Source: Collybia mongolica (Eukaryota; Basidiomycota; Agaricomycetes; Agaricales; Clitocybaceae). Taken from it: a stretch of 64,000 nucleotides of DNA. The notes under the pieces were generated by a model, which had not been told where the DNA came from, made no database searches, and saw only the letters and a program-made list of their open reading frames with translations. Every line of letters starts with the position of its first letter. The first letter of the stretch is position 1. Shown piece by piece: positions 36,321 to 49,200 of this stretch. The stretch covers positions 2,418,001 through 2,482,000 of the forward strand of contig JAAXNY010000004.1 in NCBI GenBank assembly GCA_013420905.1, read 5' to 3'. The position numbers were made by a program, and so were the translations under genes.

Positions 36321-37088
36321 AAATGGAACGCCGCATCTTGCAATGTTATATATATATTCGTAATCTGTGATCATTATTAGTATCATCTGTAAGTAATCTA
36401 GAATTTTCTCCAAATGTTACGGTAACTACAATCTAGTGGGCGTTCATTAAAGACATCCCGAGCAGGTAATAATCGACATGATTCTCGCTGATTAGATTTC
36501 GTTTCCTACATATTCTTTAAGTACGTACTTAGTATGCCAAGGTCACCCTCAGTAAAAAATAAAGTCATGTTTAGTCAGTGTAAAGTCAGCAGTAACGACA
36601 AAGCCAATAAAAAGTCATACAAGAGTCAACTAAAATGGTAATTTAAACTCAAGATTTTGTCAACTTTCAATGTGGATTTGGCCATTTGTGAGGAAATGAA
36701 TGGTTTTTGACTACTTTGGGCTGGCTCTTGACCATTACATTTGGGTCACCGGGACCGGGACCGGAGCCCGCGATTTGCCGTCATGAAACTTGCCGAATGA
36801 CTGGCAGAGTCATCCAAGTCACTTCCACCGGCAGAGAGTTAGCCAATACTAAGTATTGAATCGTCAACGACCTAGGTGCGATTCAACCACATGCACGTTA
36901 ATCGCCGCCGAACCTGATATTAATAATGAAATGCCGTAGAATCGCTCACTCCGACTGCCAACAAGTAGTAATCCATATCGCCCCCCTACACCGAAAGTAC
37001 CGGTACTCTTTATAAGGAACCCTCTTCTCAACTATGAGCTCACATCGTTATTCCCAGATTGAATTTACATGGCGGCCGTGAGGCAGGC
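36321..37088. other. Intergenic containing a MITE copy
   Basis: Apart from the MITE at 36548-36746, holds the lipase 3' end and the promoter of the F-box gene. No gene seen. Confidence 0.5.
36548..36746 (+). mobile_element. MITE, copy A, lacking one terminal repeat
   Basis: Begins CTCAGTAAAAAATAAAGTC and matches the reverse complement of the complete copy at 59225-59468 over about 199 bases with some four differences. It stops at CATTTGGGT, missing the last 45 or so bases including the second inverted repeat. The 7-mer GGTCACC stands immediately before it (36541-36547) and again at its truncated end (36744-36750). Confidence 0.85.
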
Positions 37089-38667
37089 ATGATAGTTGAT
37101 GACCAAGAACAATGCAGCAACATGCTTACAACTCTGAGCCCAGAGCTGTTGTTGCTGATTTTCGAGAGACTTCCACCATCTGTATTACTCCCTGTCTCTC
37201 GAGCTTCACGAAAACTCCATTACCTTGCATTTCCAGTTTACCTCTCTCGTCACAACGTCTCTAATGCCGATTTAGAGAGGGGGCGATTGGTACTCGAGGG
37301 CGACACAATGTGTGCACTCCCGGGGCTTCAAACTTCGATTTCCATTACCTCCCTCGACCAACTATCATGTAAGTTCAGTGGTGGTAACTCTCATTTCACA
37401 TGGGAAGTGCATCGCCTCGACTGTTTTATCTCGAAGTTGGGAGATGTCAACACCGTTACCCTCGATCTCGGAAATATTGATTCACGCTGGATCGATGGAT
37501 TGGCTCTGATAAACGCCAAGGCCTGGAAAGCAAGATTTGTACGCCTGTTGACGAGGGTGGTCGAAAAAGGGTGTTCCCGTTTGGTCGTTATACATGGGCA
37601 TTTCCTTCCCATTGACCCACAGGAGATCCTACTGGATACACGGAAGCCTAGAGGATTGTTTCGCGGATCCGTATCCTCAATCACCACTTTCTTGAGGTCC
37701 CCGTCCCCTACACTAGAAAAACAATTCCAGATCCCGTATCTGAATCGGCTGGAAGATGTTTCCGTCCACTCTAGTCTTCTTTTCATTAATCCCTTCTACG
37801 AATGGTTGATTCAGATAATAGCCATGTCCCCCATTCACACCCTCTCTCTCCGACTTTCTGGAATTCCCCACGAAACGTGGTCAATGACCCTATCCCGCAT
37901 AAGCATCCCGTCGCTATCTTGTTTCTCGGCAGAGTCGATTGACATCAGGTTTGGTGACCTAATAAAATTTCTTTTTCGACATCCTTCCATCGAGACTCTG
38001 GACCTCCATCCAAATTTCGTGTACGCTGGTCCACGGAAACTAGGAAGACGTGTCAAACGGCCTCGCCTTACCGGACTTCACTCCTTGAGTGGCAGTCTAG
38101 AGAACATTAGAGACCTTCTCGACACACTTCGACCCCCCTTACCCCACCTTCATACAATTAAACTTTATCTACCCATACAGCAATCCGTTTTTCGATTTGT
38201 TGATTTCCTGAAGTTAGATGCCAAGATCAGTGAGGCCATTCAGGGAGTCATGCCAACAGAACTTTCTCTCAAATTCTTGGTTCCGTATCTCGTGGATGAC
38301 CAGTCTCGAGGCAAGAAAGCTGGGCCTGCCCATGAAAGGGATTTTCCACACTTTCCTACTGTGCATGTATTGAAGTTCGCTTCTGACGGACATTTCGCCT
38401 TTGTTAAATGGATCATCCCAGAGCTGCCCCAGTGGCTAGCAACTTTTCCGTCCTTGCGGCATGTAATATTTTCCAATGACTGTGTCCCATCAGACACCAA
38501 GACCCATGCTACGCTTGTTCAGTCAATTAGCTTCGCATGCACTAATGTGACGCTGGTCGTTATTGGTGAGGAAGATTACTCGGTATTGCGTGGTAAGTCA
38601 TGAAATCTTTCGCGAAATGTCGAAGTCCAACTGAGGACTATCGTGATTTACAGGGTCAAGGCAATGA
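37089..38667 (+). CDS. F-box protein
   Basis: A long first exon to 38592 and a short last exon 38654-38667 (intron 61 bases) give 505 residues; without that splice the frame ends eleven bases later with almost the same C-terminus. The N-terminal LTTLSPELLLLIFERLPPSVLLPVSRASRKLHYLA is a clear F-box, which binds Skp1 in SCF ubiquitin ligases. The remainder is the leucine-rich, irregular repeat-like region common in the very large agaricomycete F-box family; no named substrate-binding domain is evident. The start at MIVDDQ is the first ATG in frame. The gene converges on the QutR-like gene, the two stop codons being only 48 bases apart. Confidence 0.8.
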
Positions 38668-38714
38668 AGGATATTCCCGAAAATGCAAATTGCGAAACGT
38701 GTGTAGCATGCAAG

Positions 38715-41304
38715 TTATATTAACGTTAAAAGGTTGTTTCCAAACAGACCCTCTCTATAGGCATCTAGCACCTTTTCTCTGACCTGTTTTTTAGGTGCCC
38801 TTCGGCCTGTCCATATCCTGCATTGTTCATAACCTTGCTCCAAGAGCACTTCGATCCCTTCGACAATAGCCCATCGATATCCTTGTTGCCTCTTCTCTTC
38901 CGCCAATACCAGGAGATTCGTTATCCTGCGTTCGTATGCGAGCTCCATAGCAACGCCCCCAGTTGGAGAAAGATGCACTCCTCGCAAGCCCAGGTCTATA
39001 GGCTCAGCAGTATAGTCGGTCGCGACCGCGATGGCAGGTATGGTCGAAATAATCATGGTCGGGGGCGGGTAGATCGGCAAGGGCACACTGAGCTCGCCGA
39101 GGACTTGGACATTGAGTAAGGAATCAAGTTTATTAAACTCCTCAGCGACTGTGTCTGCTTTACTCTTGGTTCTGTTGTAAATGAAAATATGTATAACACC
39201 GATCTGGTGCAAAGCGTAGACCGTGGCCCTTGCGGTACCTCCAGCGCCGAGGACGAGCGCAGTTGTGGAAGAAGTCACAACGTGTGCTGGTGTCAACGAC
39301 CGCAACAAACAAGTTTTAATCGCCCGCCAGTCAGTGTTATCGCCGCTAAACCCTCCCCCGGGCCCAGAAATGGGCATAATCGTATTAACAGCACCAATAA
39401 CTTGGGCATGCCGGGAAAGGTGCTGCAAGAGTGAAATGATGTTTCGTTTGTGCGGAATTGTTACACTTGCCCCACCAAACGAGGTTGAATTTATGAGTTC
39501 TTTCAAGTCCTCAATCGTTGGTGTCTCGCGGACTTCATAGGTGTGTGGGAGCCCGAGAGTCAAAAAAGCGGTATTATGCAAAATGGGGGACATAGAATTT
39601 TTCACGGAGTTACCAACAACGTAGTATTTCTTTGGAGGGAGAAGGCCAGTCAAGTAGAGGATCGATTGGCATTCGTGGAAAGATATCTGTCCCGGAGCGG
39701 AAGGTTTTGGAAGTAATGGATGAGAAACGGGGCATAATACAGTATTGAGAGCCCGTGATATTTTTCCCTAGAAGTCAATATGAGTTTTCTAACAGCACAG
39801 GATGGCGTGGTAGTCACCTCGGGTCCCATGTTGATAGCTAGCAGAGGATGGGGCTTATTTTCCACTGTTGCAAAAAACTGTCGAAGGCTCATGTTATCCT
39901 CGAATGATCTCGCAAAATTGACAATCTCGACTATATCTGCTCCCATTTGCACAATAGTGTCATACATTTGCCTCGTCGCATGACCCATCCAAGGCATGTT
40001 ACCTTTCCAGTCATGATATGATCCGATCACTGTGGTGTGACCCTTTCGCGCGATGATCTCCGTCAGTATTGACCGAGGATACACAACCTCGAGGTCAATA
40101 TACTCCACTCCAAGGCGGAGAGCGTGATGTAGTAGGAACGATAGACGACTGATGGCTTCCGCATCATCCAAGTGGACATCGGGATACTTCCCCCCTTGCG
40201 AAACTGTTCGGATAGTAAACAGGATTGGGAGAGCGGAATGTCGTCGAAGAGTCGCAATTTGAAACGCTAAAAACGTAGGATCAAGTGATACCAAGAAATC
40301 CACCCGTATTTCCCAGAGGTCGATTCCGATGGAAATGTCGTCTAGTATTGGGATGGCTTTTCGGACATCGTCAAATGTGAGTGCGAGGAAGTAGGTGCGA
40401 TGACCACGTGAACCGAGGGCGACTTGGTTCGTATCTACGCCGTGGATAAAGCGGAGAAGTCTGAAGAAATCCTGCTCAACAGGTTTAAGGGCAAGAGTTC
40501 GATCAGGAGTGACTATTTCTGTTGAACCTTGCGGCGCGGGAGGAATTGGTACCGTTAGGGAGACGAACTCAAAAGAACAACATTCCCTAAAGTGTATTTC
40601 TCGGCGTTCCCATGTTTCTACCGCTGTTTCGTGAAAATAAGGGGGGAAGTGAGTTGACTCTCTAAGATAAGCGAGAACAGCCTCCTTTTCCCGTAATACG
40701 TGAATAACTAAGCCATGTTCGCGGAAATGATGAAGGATCGAGCGATTGGTTTCTAGATCGGTTATTCCACCCCCACAAGCGATGACTTTTCCAGTGAGGT
40801 GAACCCGAAGGACGTCGGCCAAAATCCCGGACTCCATTTGTCGAAATGCTTCCCATCCGTTGGACGCTATAAATGTAGCGATAATCGTTTGCTGCTGTTC
40901 CTCAAACAAGGCGTCTGTATCAATAATATCCCAGCCGAGAGCCTTTGCGATGATCGTGGCAAGTGTTGTTTTTCCGACTGATATTATTGTATGAGCTGAT
41001 GGTGAGCTATGAAAAAGAGTTTCTATTTACCTCCACGCATTCCTATCAAGACAATGCTCGCCTTCCTCGAGCATCCAAGTCCATTTGATGGCGATGATGT
41101 TCGAGACGGCGTTGCAAATCCTCCTGGGGAGAACATAGGGTTAAAGTGGTTCTAGACATGACCAATTAGCCCAATGGTTTCTTGTAATCAGTGACGACTT
41201 ACAGGTTGGCGTTGGCTAAGGTTCTTTTCCGAAGAAGTTTTCGTGAGGTGAAGGCCGGTAGTCGAAAGAAGGAAAGGAGAATTCATGAGATCCTGGACGT
41301 TCAT
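38715..41304 (-). CDS. QutR-like fusion: shikimate kinase, 3-dehydroquinase, shikimate dehydrogenase
   Basis: Four exons (41203-41304, 41031-41151, 39818-40977, 38715-39767) give 811 residues. After about 60 residues come a shikimate-kinase domain (GMRGVGKTT, IIDTD, CGGGI), a type I dehydroquinase domain (EIRVDF, FTIRT, GSYHDW, then GADIVEIVN) and a shikimate-dehydrogenase domain (NSMSP, VTIPHK, GAVNT, GDNTDW, GAGGTARA). This is the last three-fifths of the AROM pentafunctional protein without the dehydroquinate synthase and EPSP synthase domains, the architecture of the quinate repressor QutR/Qa-1S. In the dehydroquinase domain the position of the Schiff-base lysine (K in ADIPKI of E. coli AroD) is Glu, so this domain should be inactive, although its His and the substrate-binding Arg residues remain. 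The kinase and dehydrogenase motifs look intact. No quinate-utilisation genes are next to it. Confidence 0.85.
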
Positions 41305-41544
41305 CTTAAGAGATCGGAATTGAGTTCTTCCGCTCAGATTAGTGATGACTTGTTGTTTTCGAGCTGATCCACTTGGTCAGGACGTTCATCGCCAGGCTGT
41401 GGGCTTTGTTGCTGCCAGGAAATGGTCACTGGTTGGGTTGTTTGTCAACCAGTTGATTCAAGTTGATTATATGATGAGTGTCTTAAAGGAAAATCCGCTC
41501 GGCATTTTGATACATCACCAGTAATCCCATAATTATATACATAA

Positions 41545-41623
41545 TAATCATTCGAATTCTTGATGCCCCTCACGAAGATCTATATACATATCCTTGCTAT
41601 ATTAGCTTGCCTTTCGGGTTGGA
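41545..41623 (-). other. 3' untranslated region of the PXR1-like gene
   Basis: The gap between the QutR-like gene start and the PXR1-like stop (41305-41623) holds no gene; the part next to the stop presumably is its 3' untranslated region. Confidence 0.35.
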
Positions 41624-42896
41624 TCATTTTGCCTTTTTCTGTTTCAATGCTCTTCTCTCCGCCCTTGCTCGCCTCCGTTCTTCCTTTGCCATGTCTATCT
41701 TCTGTTCATCTTTGTCACTTGCTTCCCCAGGGTTTTCTGTACTAATGTCATTATCAGAAGGTTTGGAATGAGACGCTGTTCCGAATTCCTTGGGAAGTGT
41801 GGTGATTGAGACGGTGGAGGCCAGAAATGACGAGGACATTGAAGAGGAAAATTTGGATATTCCTATCCTTCTAGTTTGGGTATCAACCTCAATATCATTA
41901 AGGCGAAGATGTGGAAAACCGAGGCCCCGCCTTGGTGTGTCAAAAGAATCTTGTTCGTCAGAGATGCCAGGCTCGGGTGTGCCCATTAGCTTATTCGGGC
42001 TTGATTTTGAGGACTTCGCTAGAAGTTTGTCCTTGAAATAATCGGCGACACATTTCGTCGATGTGGTGATCTTTTCGACAGTAAGGCCATCATCAAGGGG
42101 CGTTAGCTTTCCTTGGGGTGTAGCAGAACTTGAGGGCGTGCTTGAGGTGGACGAGGTAGGAGCAATGCCGAGGATTTCTGCGATAGCGATTGCCGATTTT
42201 GATACTATGCTTTTTGACGCAATAGCGCGCGCTCGATGGCTATACCTGGAGTCAACAAAATGGGGAACGACAGGAGAGTATAGGTAGTACACACGCTCTG
42301 TGTCGGGGGATATAAGATTTTTGGGGTAGGGAAGGCGTATCCATCACTGAAAGGCCCAAACTCGAGTTTTTACTCTCCACTGCTCTGGCAATGTCTTCGT
42401 CTTCGGTTTTCTTCCGTTTCGTTTTTGCCATCCCTTCGCGTACCTCCTGGCTTCCACCTCGCTTCCGTTTGTGTTTTCTCCCCCCTTTGTCAATATCATC
42501 CTCAACAGCAATTTCTATATTTCCTGCCACAACGTCCACTTCTTCTACGGCCCTAGATTCGTTTAGTCGTTTTAGTAAATTTTCGAAGTCCTCGTTTTGC
42601 TTCCATGCTATCCCGTTCGAGTCCTTTTGGTGGGCTGCACCGATTCCAAGCATATCCAGCTTATGAGACACCTTAATATGTGATTTTCGCCCATCGCCAT
42701 CAACACCAAGGCCTTTTGAGGAGTCCCACCCGAATTTCGAAAGATAGTTGGAACCAAACTTAGCAGCATCTAGTCGTGAGTCCTGATTCATTAGTGCCAT
42801 ATAACTCGGAGGTATGGGCTGTTTACCATCTGCCCAAGTTAGATTTCTTGGGTCTACAGGAATACGCTGCTTTTCTTTCCTGCCAGATAACCCCAT
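41624..42896 (-). CDS. PXR1/PinX1-like G-patch protein
   Basis: Two exons (42295-42896, 41624-42245; 49-base intron) give 407 residues. The N-terminus MGLSGRKEKQRIPVDPRNLTWADG is followed by a G-patch (KFGSNYLSKFGWDSSKGLG ... HKLDMLGIG) exactly as in Pxr1/Gno1 and PinX1. Lysine-rich nucleolar-type stretches follow, then PRHRAYSHRARAIASK, the RxHRARxxASK motif conserved in PXR1, and a basic C-terminus (AERRALKQKKAK). Yeast Pxr1 stimulates the Prp43 helicase in rRNA and snoRNA processing and can inhibit telomerase. Splicing at 42289-42294 (GTGTGT) restores this motif; the unspliced frame ends in an unrelated tail. Confidence 0.88.
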
Positions 42897-43156
42897 GATG
42901 GAATACTTGAGGGAGTCGAATTTTTTACATACTACTGAACCACAGAAACAGATTTTGCTGAGTCAGCTAAGTGGAATCACAAGTTGATAGATTATACAAA
43001 TCGGGTGTAGAATCCTCGATATAAAGCATGATATAACAGAACGAACCGACAAGTATCCAGAAAAACCAGAAAGAAGAGAGAGAAAAGGACGGTGGTAAGT
43101 ACATGGCACATGCTGAGCACTGGTAGTTCATAGCCATGAGCAATGGCAGGTGATCT

Positions 43157-45286
43157 TTATATATCTGTGGCCCAAATCTCCAATTTTCCCTCAGGCTTGC
43201 CTTTCGAGCTTTCGCGCGCCGTCTCGATGGCCAGCTCGTAATCGGATTCGTCCCTAAGGGTGACCTTGCCTCCGTCCTCATCCTTGAATTTGAGGCCAAG
43301 TCCATTGATGGACTTTCCAAATTTGGATGTGACTTTATCCATAAATTCTTCGAAAGGGGTATCAGGAGTGAGCGTCATTCCGCGAACATCATCTTGGTAA
43401 TGAAGCTAGAGAAAGCGTTGTTGATGGGAATGAGACCTAGTAGGATGTCGCAACTCACCTTGACGCGGATCTTGATCAATTCAAATGGTGCGTCATCGTA
43501 GTCGCCACTGGCGTAACCCTCCTCCTCCTCCTCTTCGTAGGTGCTTTGAATACGACTGGGCGTACGAGCAGTAGTCCGTCTAGTAACCTTTCTTCGGAGC
43601 GTCCCGCCGCCTCCACCGAACGAACTAGGTGCATAGTTACTTGCAGGGGCGCTTCGAGAGCCCGAGCGGGAAGGTGCATAGTTGGGATTGGCGTTTGTGC
43701 GGGCCCATGCGGCGACACGGTCAGGCGGAGGGGCACCAGGGCCTCCCCCACTCCTCATAGGTGGTGGGAGTGGGGGCGGAGTCGTGTTTCCATAAGAGTC
43801 AAGGTAATCGTCGTAGAATTCTGTTAAACGATTGTCCGATTCTGCAATCCGAGTTCAAAATGAGTCTTACAATGAAGAGAAACCTGGCTCACCTTTGGCT
43901 GGAGGCGCCGAGGCTATGGACGGGCTGGCCCCAGGTTTTCTTACACTTAGTCCTCGGACTGGACCGCCTATACCAGGCGATGGCCTTCCTGGAGTAATCG
44001 TCGTGTTGTTTCGAGTAGGACCCCCACCATTCTGCTCCTCAGATGGCCTGGATGTCAACCTTTGACCAGATGTAAGTTCTCGAGCATTGCTCGGAACGTT
44101 GAGAGTAGTCTTGGCACGTTCTAACACAACAGGTCGAGGGCCGTCGCCATCTATGGAGGTTTAATGAGAATAGCTCAATAGGTAATATATTGAACTGACT
44201 TGGAGTGGAAGGGGAAGCAGCAGGAGCAGTTGCACTCCTGCTGAGGTTTGAAGCCACAGCTGTATCAAAATCTGGGCGCTCCACGTAAACTCCGGAGGGA
44301 GAGATTCCTTGCTTCAACCTAGTTGAGCCGGTGAATGTAGTGAAGGCATCTCCTGGATCGCTTGCTGCAACGAGTTTCTGATGTTGTTGTGAGCCTAATT
44401 AGTTTCTACAGCAAAATAATTAAAGCTCACGGCCTTGCCCATATAATCCTTGGTGACTGAATTCTTGAGTTTCTTTTCAGATGGGCGGTAAAGGACGCCA
44501 ACCGGCTGTGTATACAAAGTGGGATCAGCCCAAATAACATGGCGGCGGTGAGGCAAAAGTACACGTACAATACTGAACACTGTATATCCTTCCCCACGAT
44601 CTTGAATTGCATCATCAATAACGTTATGTTCGTCAGTTGCTTTGTCTCGTCTTGCGTCCTCCATGTCAGCGAGACCTTCTTGCATGCGGCCGAGGTAAAC
44701 TTGAGAAAGGCCTTTGTTGAAGAGGACTTCCGCTGAAAAAAGCCTGAATTTGAGACCAAGTTGTTCATAATTTCTGTCCAAGCAAATTCGTGTAGAGTGA
44801 GGACAAATAGATAGACGTGGGGAGGGGTAAGTACGAACATATCTTGATTGCCCCTCAAATAGAGATAGGCTTCCTCAAAGTCCTTGAACGCCAGCTCGTA
44901 CCGAGTAAGGAGAAAATTAGATACCCCACACTGAAAATATCTGATAGAACCAACACAGAAGATTAAACCGATGGATCTCGAGCGAAGGTGTGGTAGCCCA
45001 TGCTGGAATTAAAACTCACGCGACAGCGAGATATTGATCAAGATTGGTAGCCTCAATGAAGCGCTCAACAGCAACCTCATGCTCTCCCAGGGTTGCATAA
45101 ATCAGACCCATGTTAGTCAGGATTTTGGAAGAATCTGCGATGCGCTGTGGGCCCAAAGATGAGTGCCAGTGCAGGGATGAGGTTAAGGTCACGCACTGAG
45201 AAGAGATCCAACGACTTTTCGAAATCCTCTTCATCATATGCTTTGAGTGCTGCGGCCCAAGTTTCGAGTTCAGCTTTAAGAGACAT
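43157..45286 (-). CDS. noxR: NoxR (p67phox-like) NADPH oxidase regulator
   Basis: Nine exons (45197-45286, 45020-45144, 44839-44940, 44569-44773, 44431-44505, 44200-44377, 43893-44150, 43459-43841, 43157-43405) give 554 residues. The N-terminal 190 residues are TPR repeats (LTNMGLIYATLGEHEVAVERF, YELAFKDFEEAYLYLRG, LFNKGLSQVYLGRMQEGLADM), the Rac-binding part of p67phox. A Pro/Ser/Gly-rich middle carries a PPPLPPPM stretch. The C-terminus is a PB1 domain with the acidic OPCA-type motif (LGLKFKDEDGG ... LRDESDYELAIE). There are no SH3 domains, as in fungal NoxR and unlike the animal protein. NoxR activates NoxA/NoxB with Rac and, via PB1, pairs with Cdc24; the system controls hyphal growth, fusion and fruiting. 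The first donor at 45191-45196 removes a 52-base intron that otherwise reads in frame. Confidence 0.9.
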
Positions 45287-45933
45287 TGATTGGCCTGCCA
45301 GAGACGGTGGTTCCGAGAAATTAATGATACAGAAAAGAGTGGGCTGGAAAGTCTAGAGATTAGAAAGGAGTAAAAAGTAGGAAAGATAGGGAGAAATGAG
45401 ACGCAGTCTCCGAACGAGCAAGGAGAAGAGAGAGACGAGTATAGGTACAATGCTTGGATATGTAACCCGTTGCGACAGTCTTGTCTTGATCTGCTGTTGT
45501 CAAGCCTCTATTCGGCATAAGCCGAGGTTGACCATGACAAACGCTCAGATACAGGCCACCCTCCACCATTCCTCAATTCATCATTGATAAATTCGTACTC
45601 GTACTGACATGCCAACGGGTATCTAGGCACTCCCAGATCACTCCAGGCGGCCTGCCTGCCTTGTCTCCACATATCTGATCAGGCGTCTTCAGGCGAATAT
45701 CGCCGGCATCCTGCATCCTTGTCATTCTTATTATTGATGTAAATGTCGCTGCTATCATTCAAGGCTGTACTGGGGTCTTACGGATCCTCCGTGTCCGGAA
45801 TCTGTCTGATCCATGGGACTATGAGTGCATGTCGAGGGCTATCTTTATTGCGAAACGAACGCACATAGAAACGCCGTGATCCCCGTTCATTCTGCAGTTT
45901 CATACCAGAAAGTTCATGTTTTCAGTCCATCTG
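45287..45933. other. Intergenic, NoxR promoter side
   Basis: About 650 bases between the NoxR start and the left inverted repeat of the Plavaka element. A purine-rich stretch (45365-45440) precedes the NoxR ATG. No gene seen. Confidence 0.45.
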
Positions 45934-45953
45934 CATCAGCAAAAGGGCTCAGA
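45934..45953 (+). repeat. Left terminal inverted repeat of the Plavaka element
   Basis: Exact inverted match, 20 of 20, to 53027-53046. Similarity stops immediately inside and outside. Confidence 0.8.
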
Positions 45954-46213
45954 CTCGGTATTCGAAGGTGACACGTGGGAATGTCTGCCCAACATGGCGG
46001 AACATTGTATTCGATGGTATACTGGTGGCCATCTTTGTGACAAGCAGGGATGGTCAGAGAAATTATAGAGGCAAAATGTAAGGCAAGAAGGACATTCTTG
46101 CCACCTTGTATGGTGTTCCCCATTATTTTGATAAGTTTAAAATTTAATGACAACTTTTTTGAAACATGAATCACATTGCATACTTGTGAGCGAGTGAGAG
46201 AGAAAAAAATACA

Positions 46214-49200
46214 TCAAAGCGGGGCATACCCCTCAATATCCAGAACATCCTCCCCAGGTTCCTCACCGTCTTCGGGGCCCAAATCTTCATCGTTCGCTTC
46301 GTCTTCGTCCTCCACATTGTCGTCGTCTTGGTCATCTTCGTCGTCTTGGCTGTCTTCTCCTTCATCATCGCTAGCACCATTTCCATCATTAATGACATCT
46401 TCATCATTGTTGGTGTCGGCGTCGTCTTCGTTGCTCAAGCCGCTCCCACCAACCATCGGGTCGTCTTCATCCTCCTCGAATAAGCCGTGAAATTCTTTGT
46501 TGATTTTCGCAAGCGCCTCCCACATCGCCTTGTGACCGATACCGCCTCCACGGAACCTCATGAACATGTCTCTATCGACAAACCTATTGATTGACTCAGT
46601 AGGTAGACAATTTGGAGACGTGAACATAAATCTTACATTCCAATATAGTAATATACCCAATCTTCGTCATTTTCGGCTGCCTGGCGTGCAATGGAAGGGC
46701 CGAGTAAACTTGAACTACGGCCATGGGCGAACGCAGGGATCATGTGAACACCACGGATCACCTCACTCGGGTCCAAAAATCCGAATGCTTGGGGGTCAAG
46801 GCTGTCCACAAATCCAACGCGATGTAGTCGTTGAGCGGTCCAACCAGCACGATGTTTGAGATCGCGTCCAAACCAACGAACCCACAGGAAAACAATTTTA
46901 AGTGGTTCATCCGATTTCGAATCCGGTCCAACGTGTCGAACTTGAGCATGGAAGATACCAACCATGCGCGCGTACCAGTATGGGTGTGAATCACGGCTAT
47001 TGGGATCTTCGCGCGAGAGAACCATAATATCGGCATGTGTTCGTGGGTTGATGGAGTCTTGGGAGCGTCGCATGTCGTAAGTCGTGTAGTTGATTCGGAT
47101 TACCTTGTGTTTGTAGATCTTGTTGTTCACAAAACTGATGGTATTTCGGTCATCATCTGAAAAGGGAGTCTCGTCGCCGTCGAATGAACGGCCTAGGATT
47201 CGGCCAAGTAGATGATCCTTGAGACGGGGTAGGAAATCCTATGTTGCGTTTAGTGGCAAGAAGATAAACATCCAGTGGTTACCTACTGTCATTGCGGGGT
47301 CGCCGTTATGCTCTGTAAGCCATCGCGTGACATTCTCATGCTGTTTGGTTGACTCGGAAACATGGTGGTGAAGGGAAGGCGGTGTGTTGGGAAGTGGTTC
47401 CGATACCTCAAATGGGACTGAAGCGGTAGGCTTGGTATGTGCTTGTATCGGAGGAGGGATGGGGGTGTTGGTCTGGTTGGGATTCTCGGTTTCAACAGGC
47501 TGAGTCCGTAAGCACTGTTCGTGACGAAGCTTCATGTTCCGAAGAACACGTTCACGCCATTGGTGTTTCGCTATCTGACGTGTAAATTGCCGCAGTTTGT
47601 TGGTGCGTGCATAGAAACGCTTCACACGCCGGTGTTCAAGCTCACCCTGACAGAATATCTAGTTGAGGAGTACCTTATGAAAGAAGACGACTCACAACTT
47701 GAGTAGAATAGTTATCGGTTGTGCCATACAACCAAATGTTCTTGACATAATCCCCGAGTGCATGCAGTTTGTATGTAGAGAGGTTGAAGAGCTTGCGAAG
47801 CGGCCCATCCTTTTTCTTTGTTGAATCTGTGGGAGCCTTCTCCTTTCCCTTTCCTTTTCCCTTACGAGTGGCTGAGGCTGCTTTACGTCTCCCGCGTGCC
47901 GCCTCCTCACGAGGAAGTTCCTTTGTGATGAAAGCTTTGCAGGTGACATTGGCAAATCGTCGCAGAGCTTGGCCGAGTGCTGTTGTTGTTGTCTCAAAGA
48001 AGCTGAGAGAATTTTCGGTATGTAGCCGAAGTTTTCCATAGGCATGCCAAGTTGCGAGGACAAAGAGGAGATCCAGGATTATGCCATTGTGAGGTTCAGG
48101 TAGGAGACTCTCGAAAACAGGGATAGAGCACTGGGGGATGATCAGGAGGGTTAATTGCCTAATTAAATAGTAAAAATACCTGAAGTAAATCCTCAAAGTC
48201 TCGTGCAGCGAGTTTTTTCATTCCCAATGCGTTGTTGCTAAATCGACGGATGGTATCACGGCCGAATGTTGGTACTTGTCGGAAGCTATTGATAATTCAA
48301 TAAACATATGCGCGTGATTGAATGTACACTTACCGTCGGTTTAGGTCCTGAATTTTATCTCCACCAGCAGCATACAAAACTCGCATGAGGTGTGTGAAGA
48401 CAGCTTTCCAGACTCCAAGTTCGAATTCATGAAGAAGGTCTGGGACGAACATTGAGTAAAAATTGAAGCCGAATTTAGTGAGTTTGGTCGAAAATGCATT
48501 CTATCAATGGTAAGCTGATCACTTCCGGTCAAACCAAAAAAAAACTTACCCTTGTTGGGACCCAAGAGTTAGGCTTAAGCACCCGTTCGACGTATGTGCT
48601 GTTAATGCCAACCCCATGTTCGTAAATCCATTTGCGTGTCAGCTCAACCTTTTCCTGTCGTTGCACTGTATCTTCTCGAGTATTTTCGCGTCGTTTGGCA
48701 TCAAGTTTACTGCCCATGAGGTGTATCTGATCCTTCTGAATAAAACATCGGGGGCATGGGCATGTCGCCAAGTATTTGATTGTAGCCAAAAGAACCCTGT
48801 GAGTTGACACATTAGGCATCACTTCTTATCAGAACAAATACAAACTCACTTTTCTGGATAGTCAGCCGAATATGTAAAGAACCTTGGGAATAACCTCCTG
48901 AGTACCCCATCAGCACACTGGATCACTATCCCATGTTCATAAGCATGCATGAATTCATCATCAAGCAAGAGCTCCCAGATGGAATGCATAAGTTCTCGTT
49001 TAAGATGTTTGAGGGTCGCCGAGGATGCGCTCATGCCTTCGAAGACGGCACCGTATGCATCTTGAATGGTATCTGGTAGCTATGTATCAAGTAAGCATAC
49101 AGTCCTTGCAAAATACATTGAATACGTACTGATGGGATGTATGCAATATGGTGCGCTGCGAAAGATGTAGGCATTCCACGCGGATACTTTGACTGATTCC

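Noticed and set aside
37059..37088. Longer start for the F-box protein
   Set aside because: That start is TTG; the first ATG in frame is at 37089.
42295..42360. Apparent frameshift between the two halves of the PXR1-like gene
   Set aside because: A GTGTGT-CAG intron of 49 bases restores the frame and the conserved HRAR motif.
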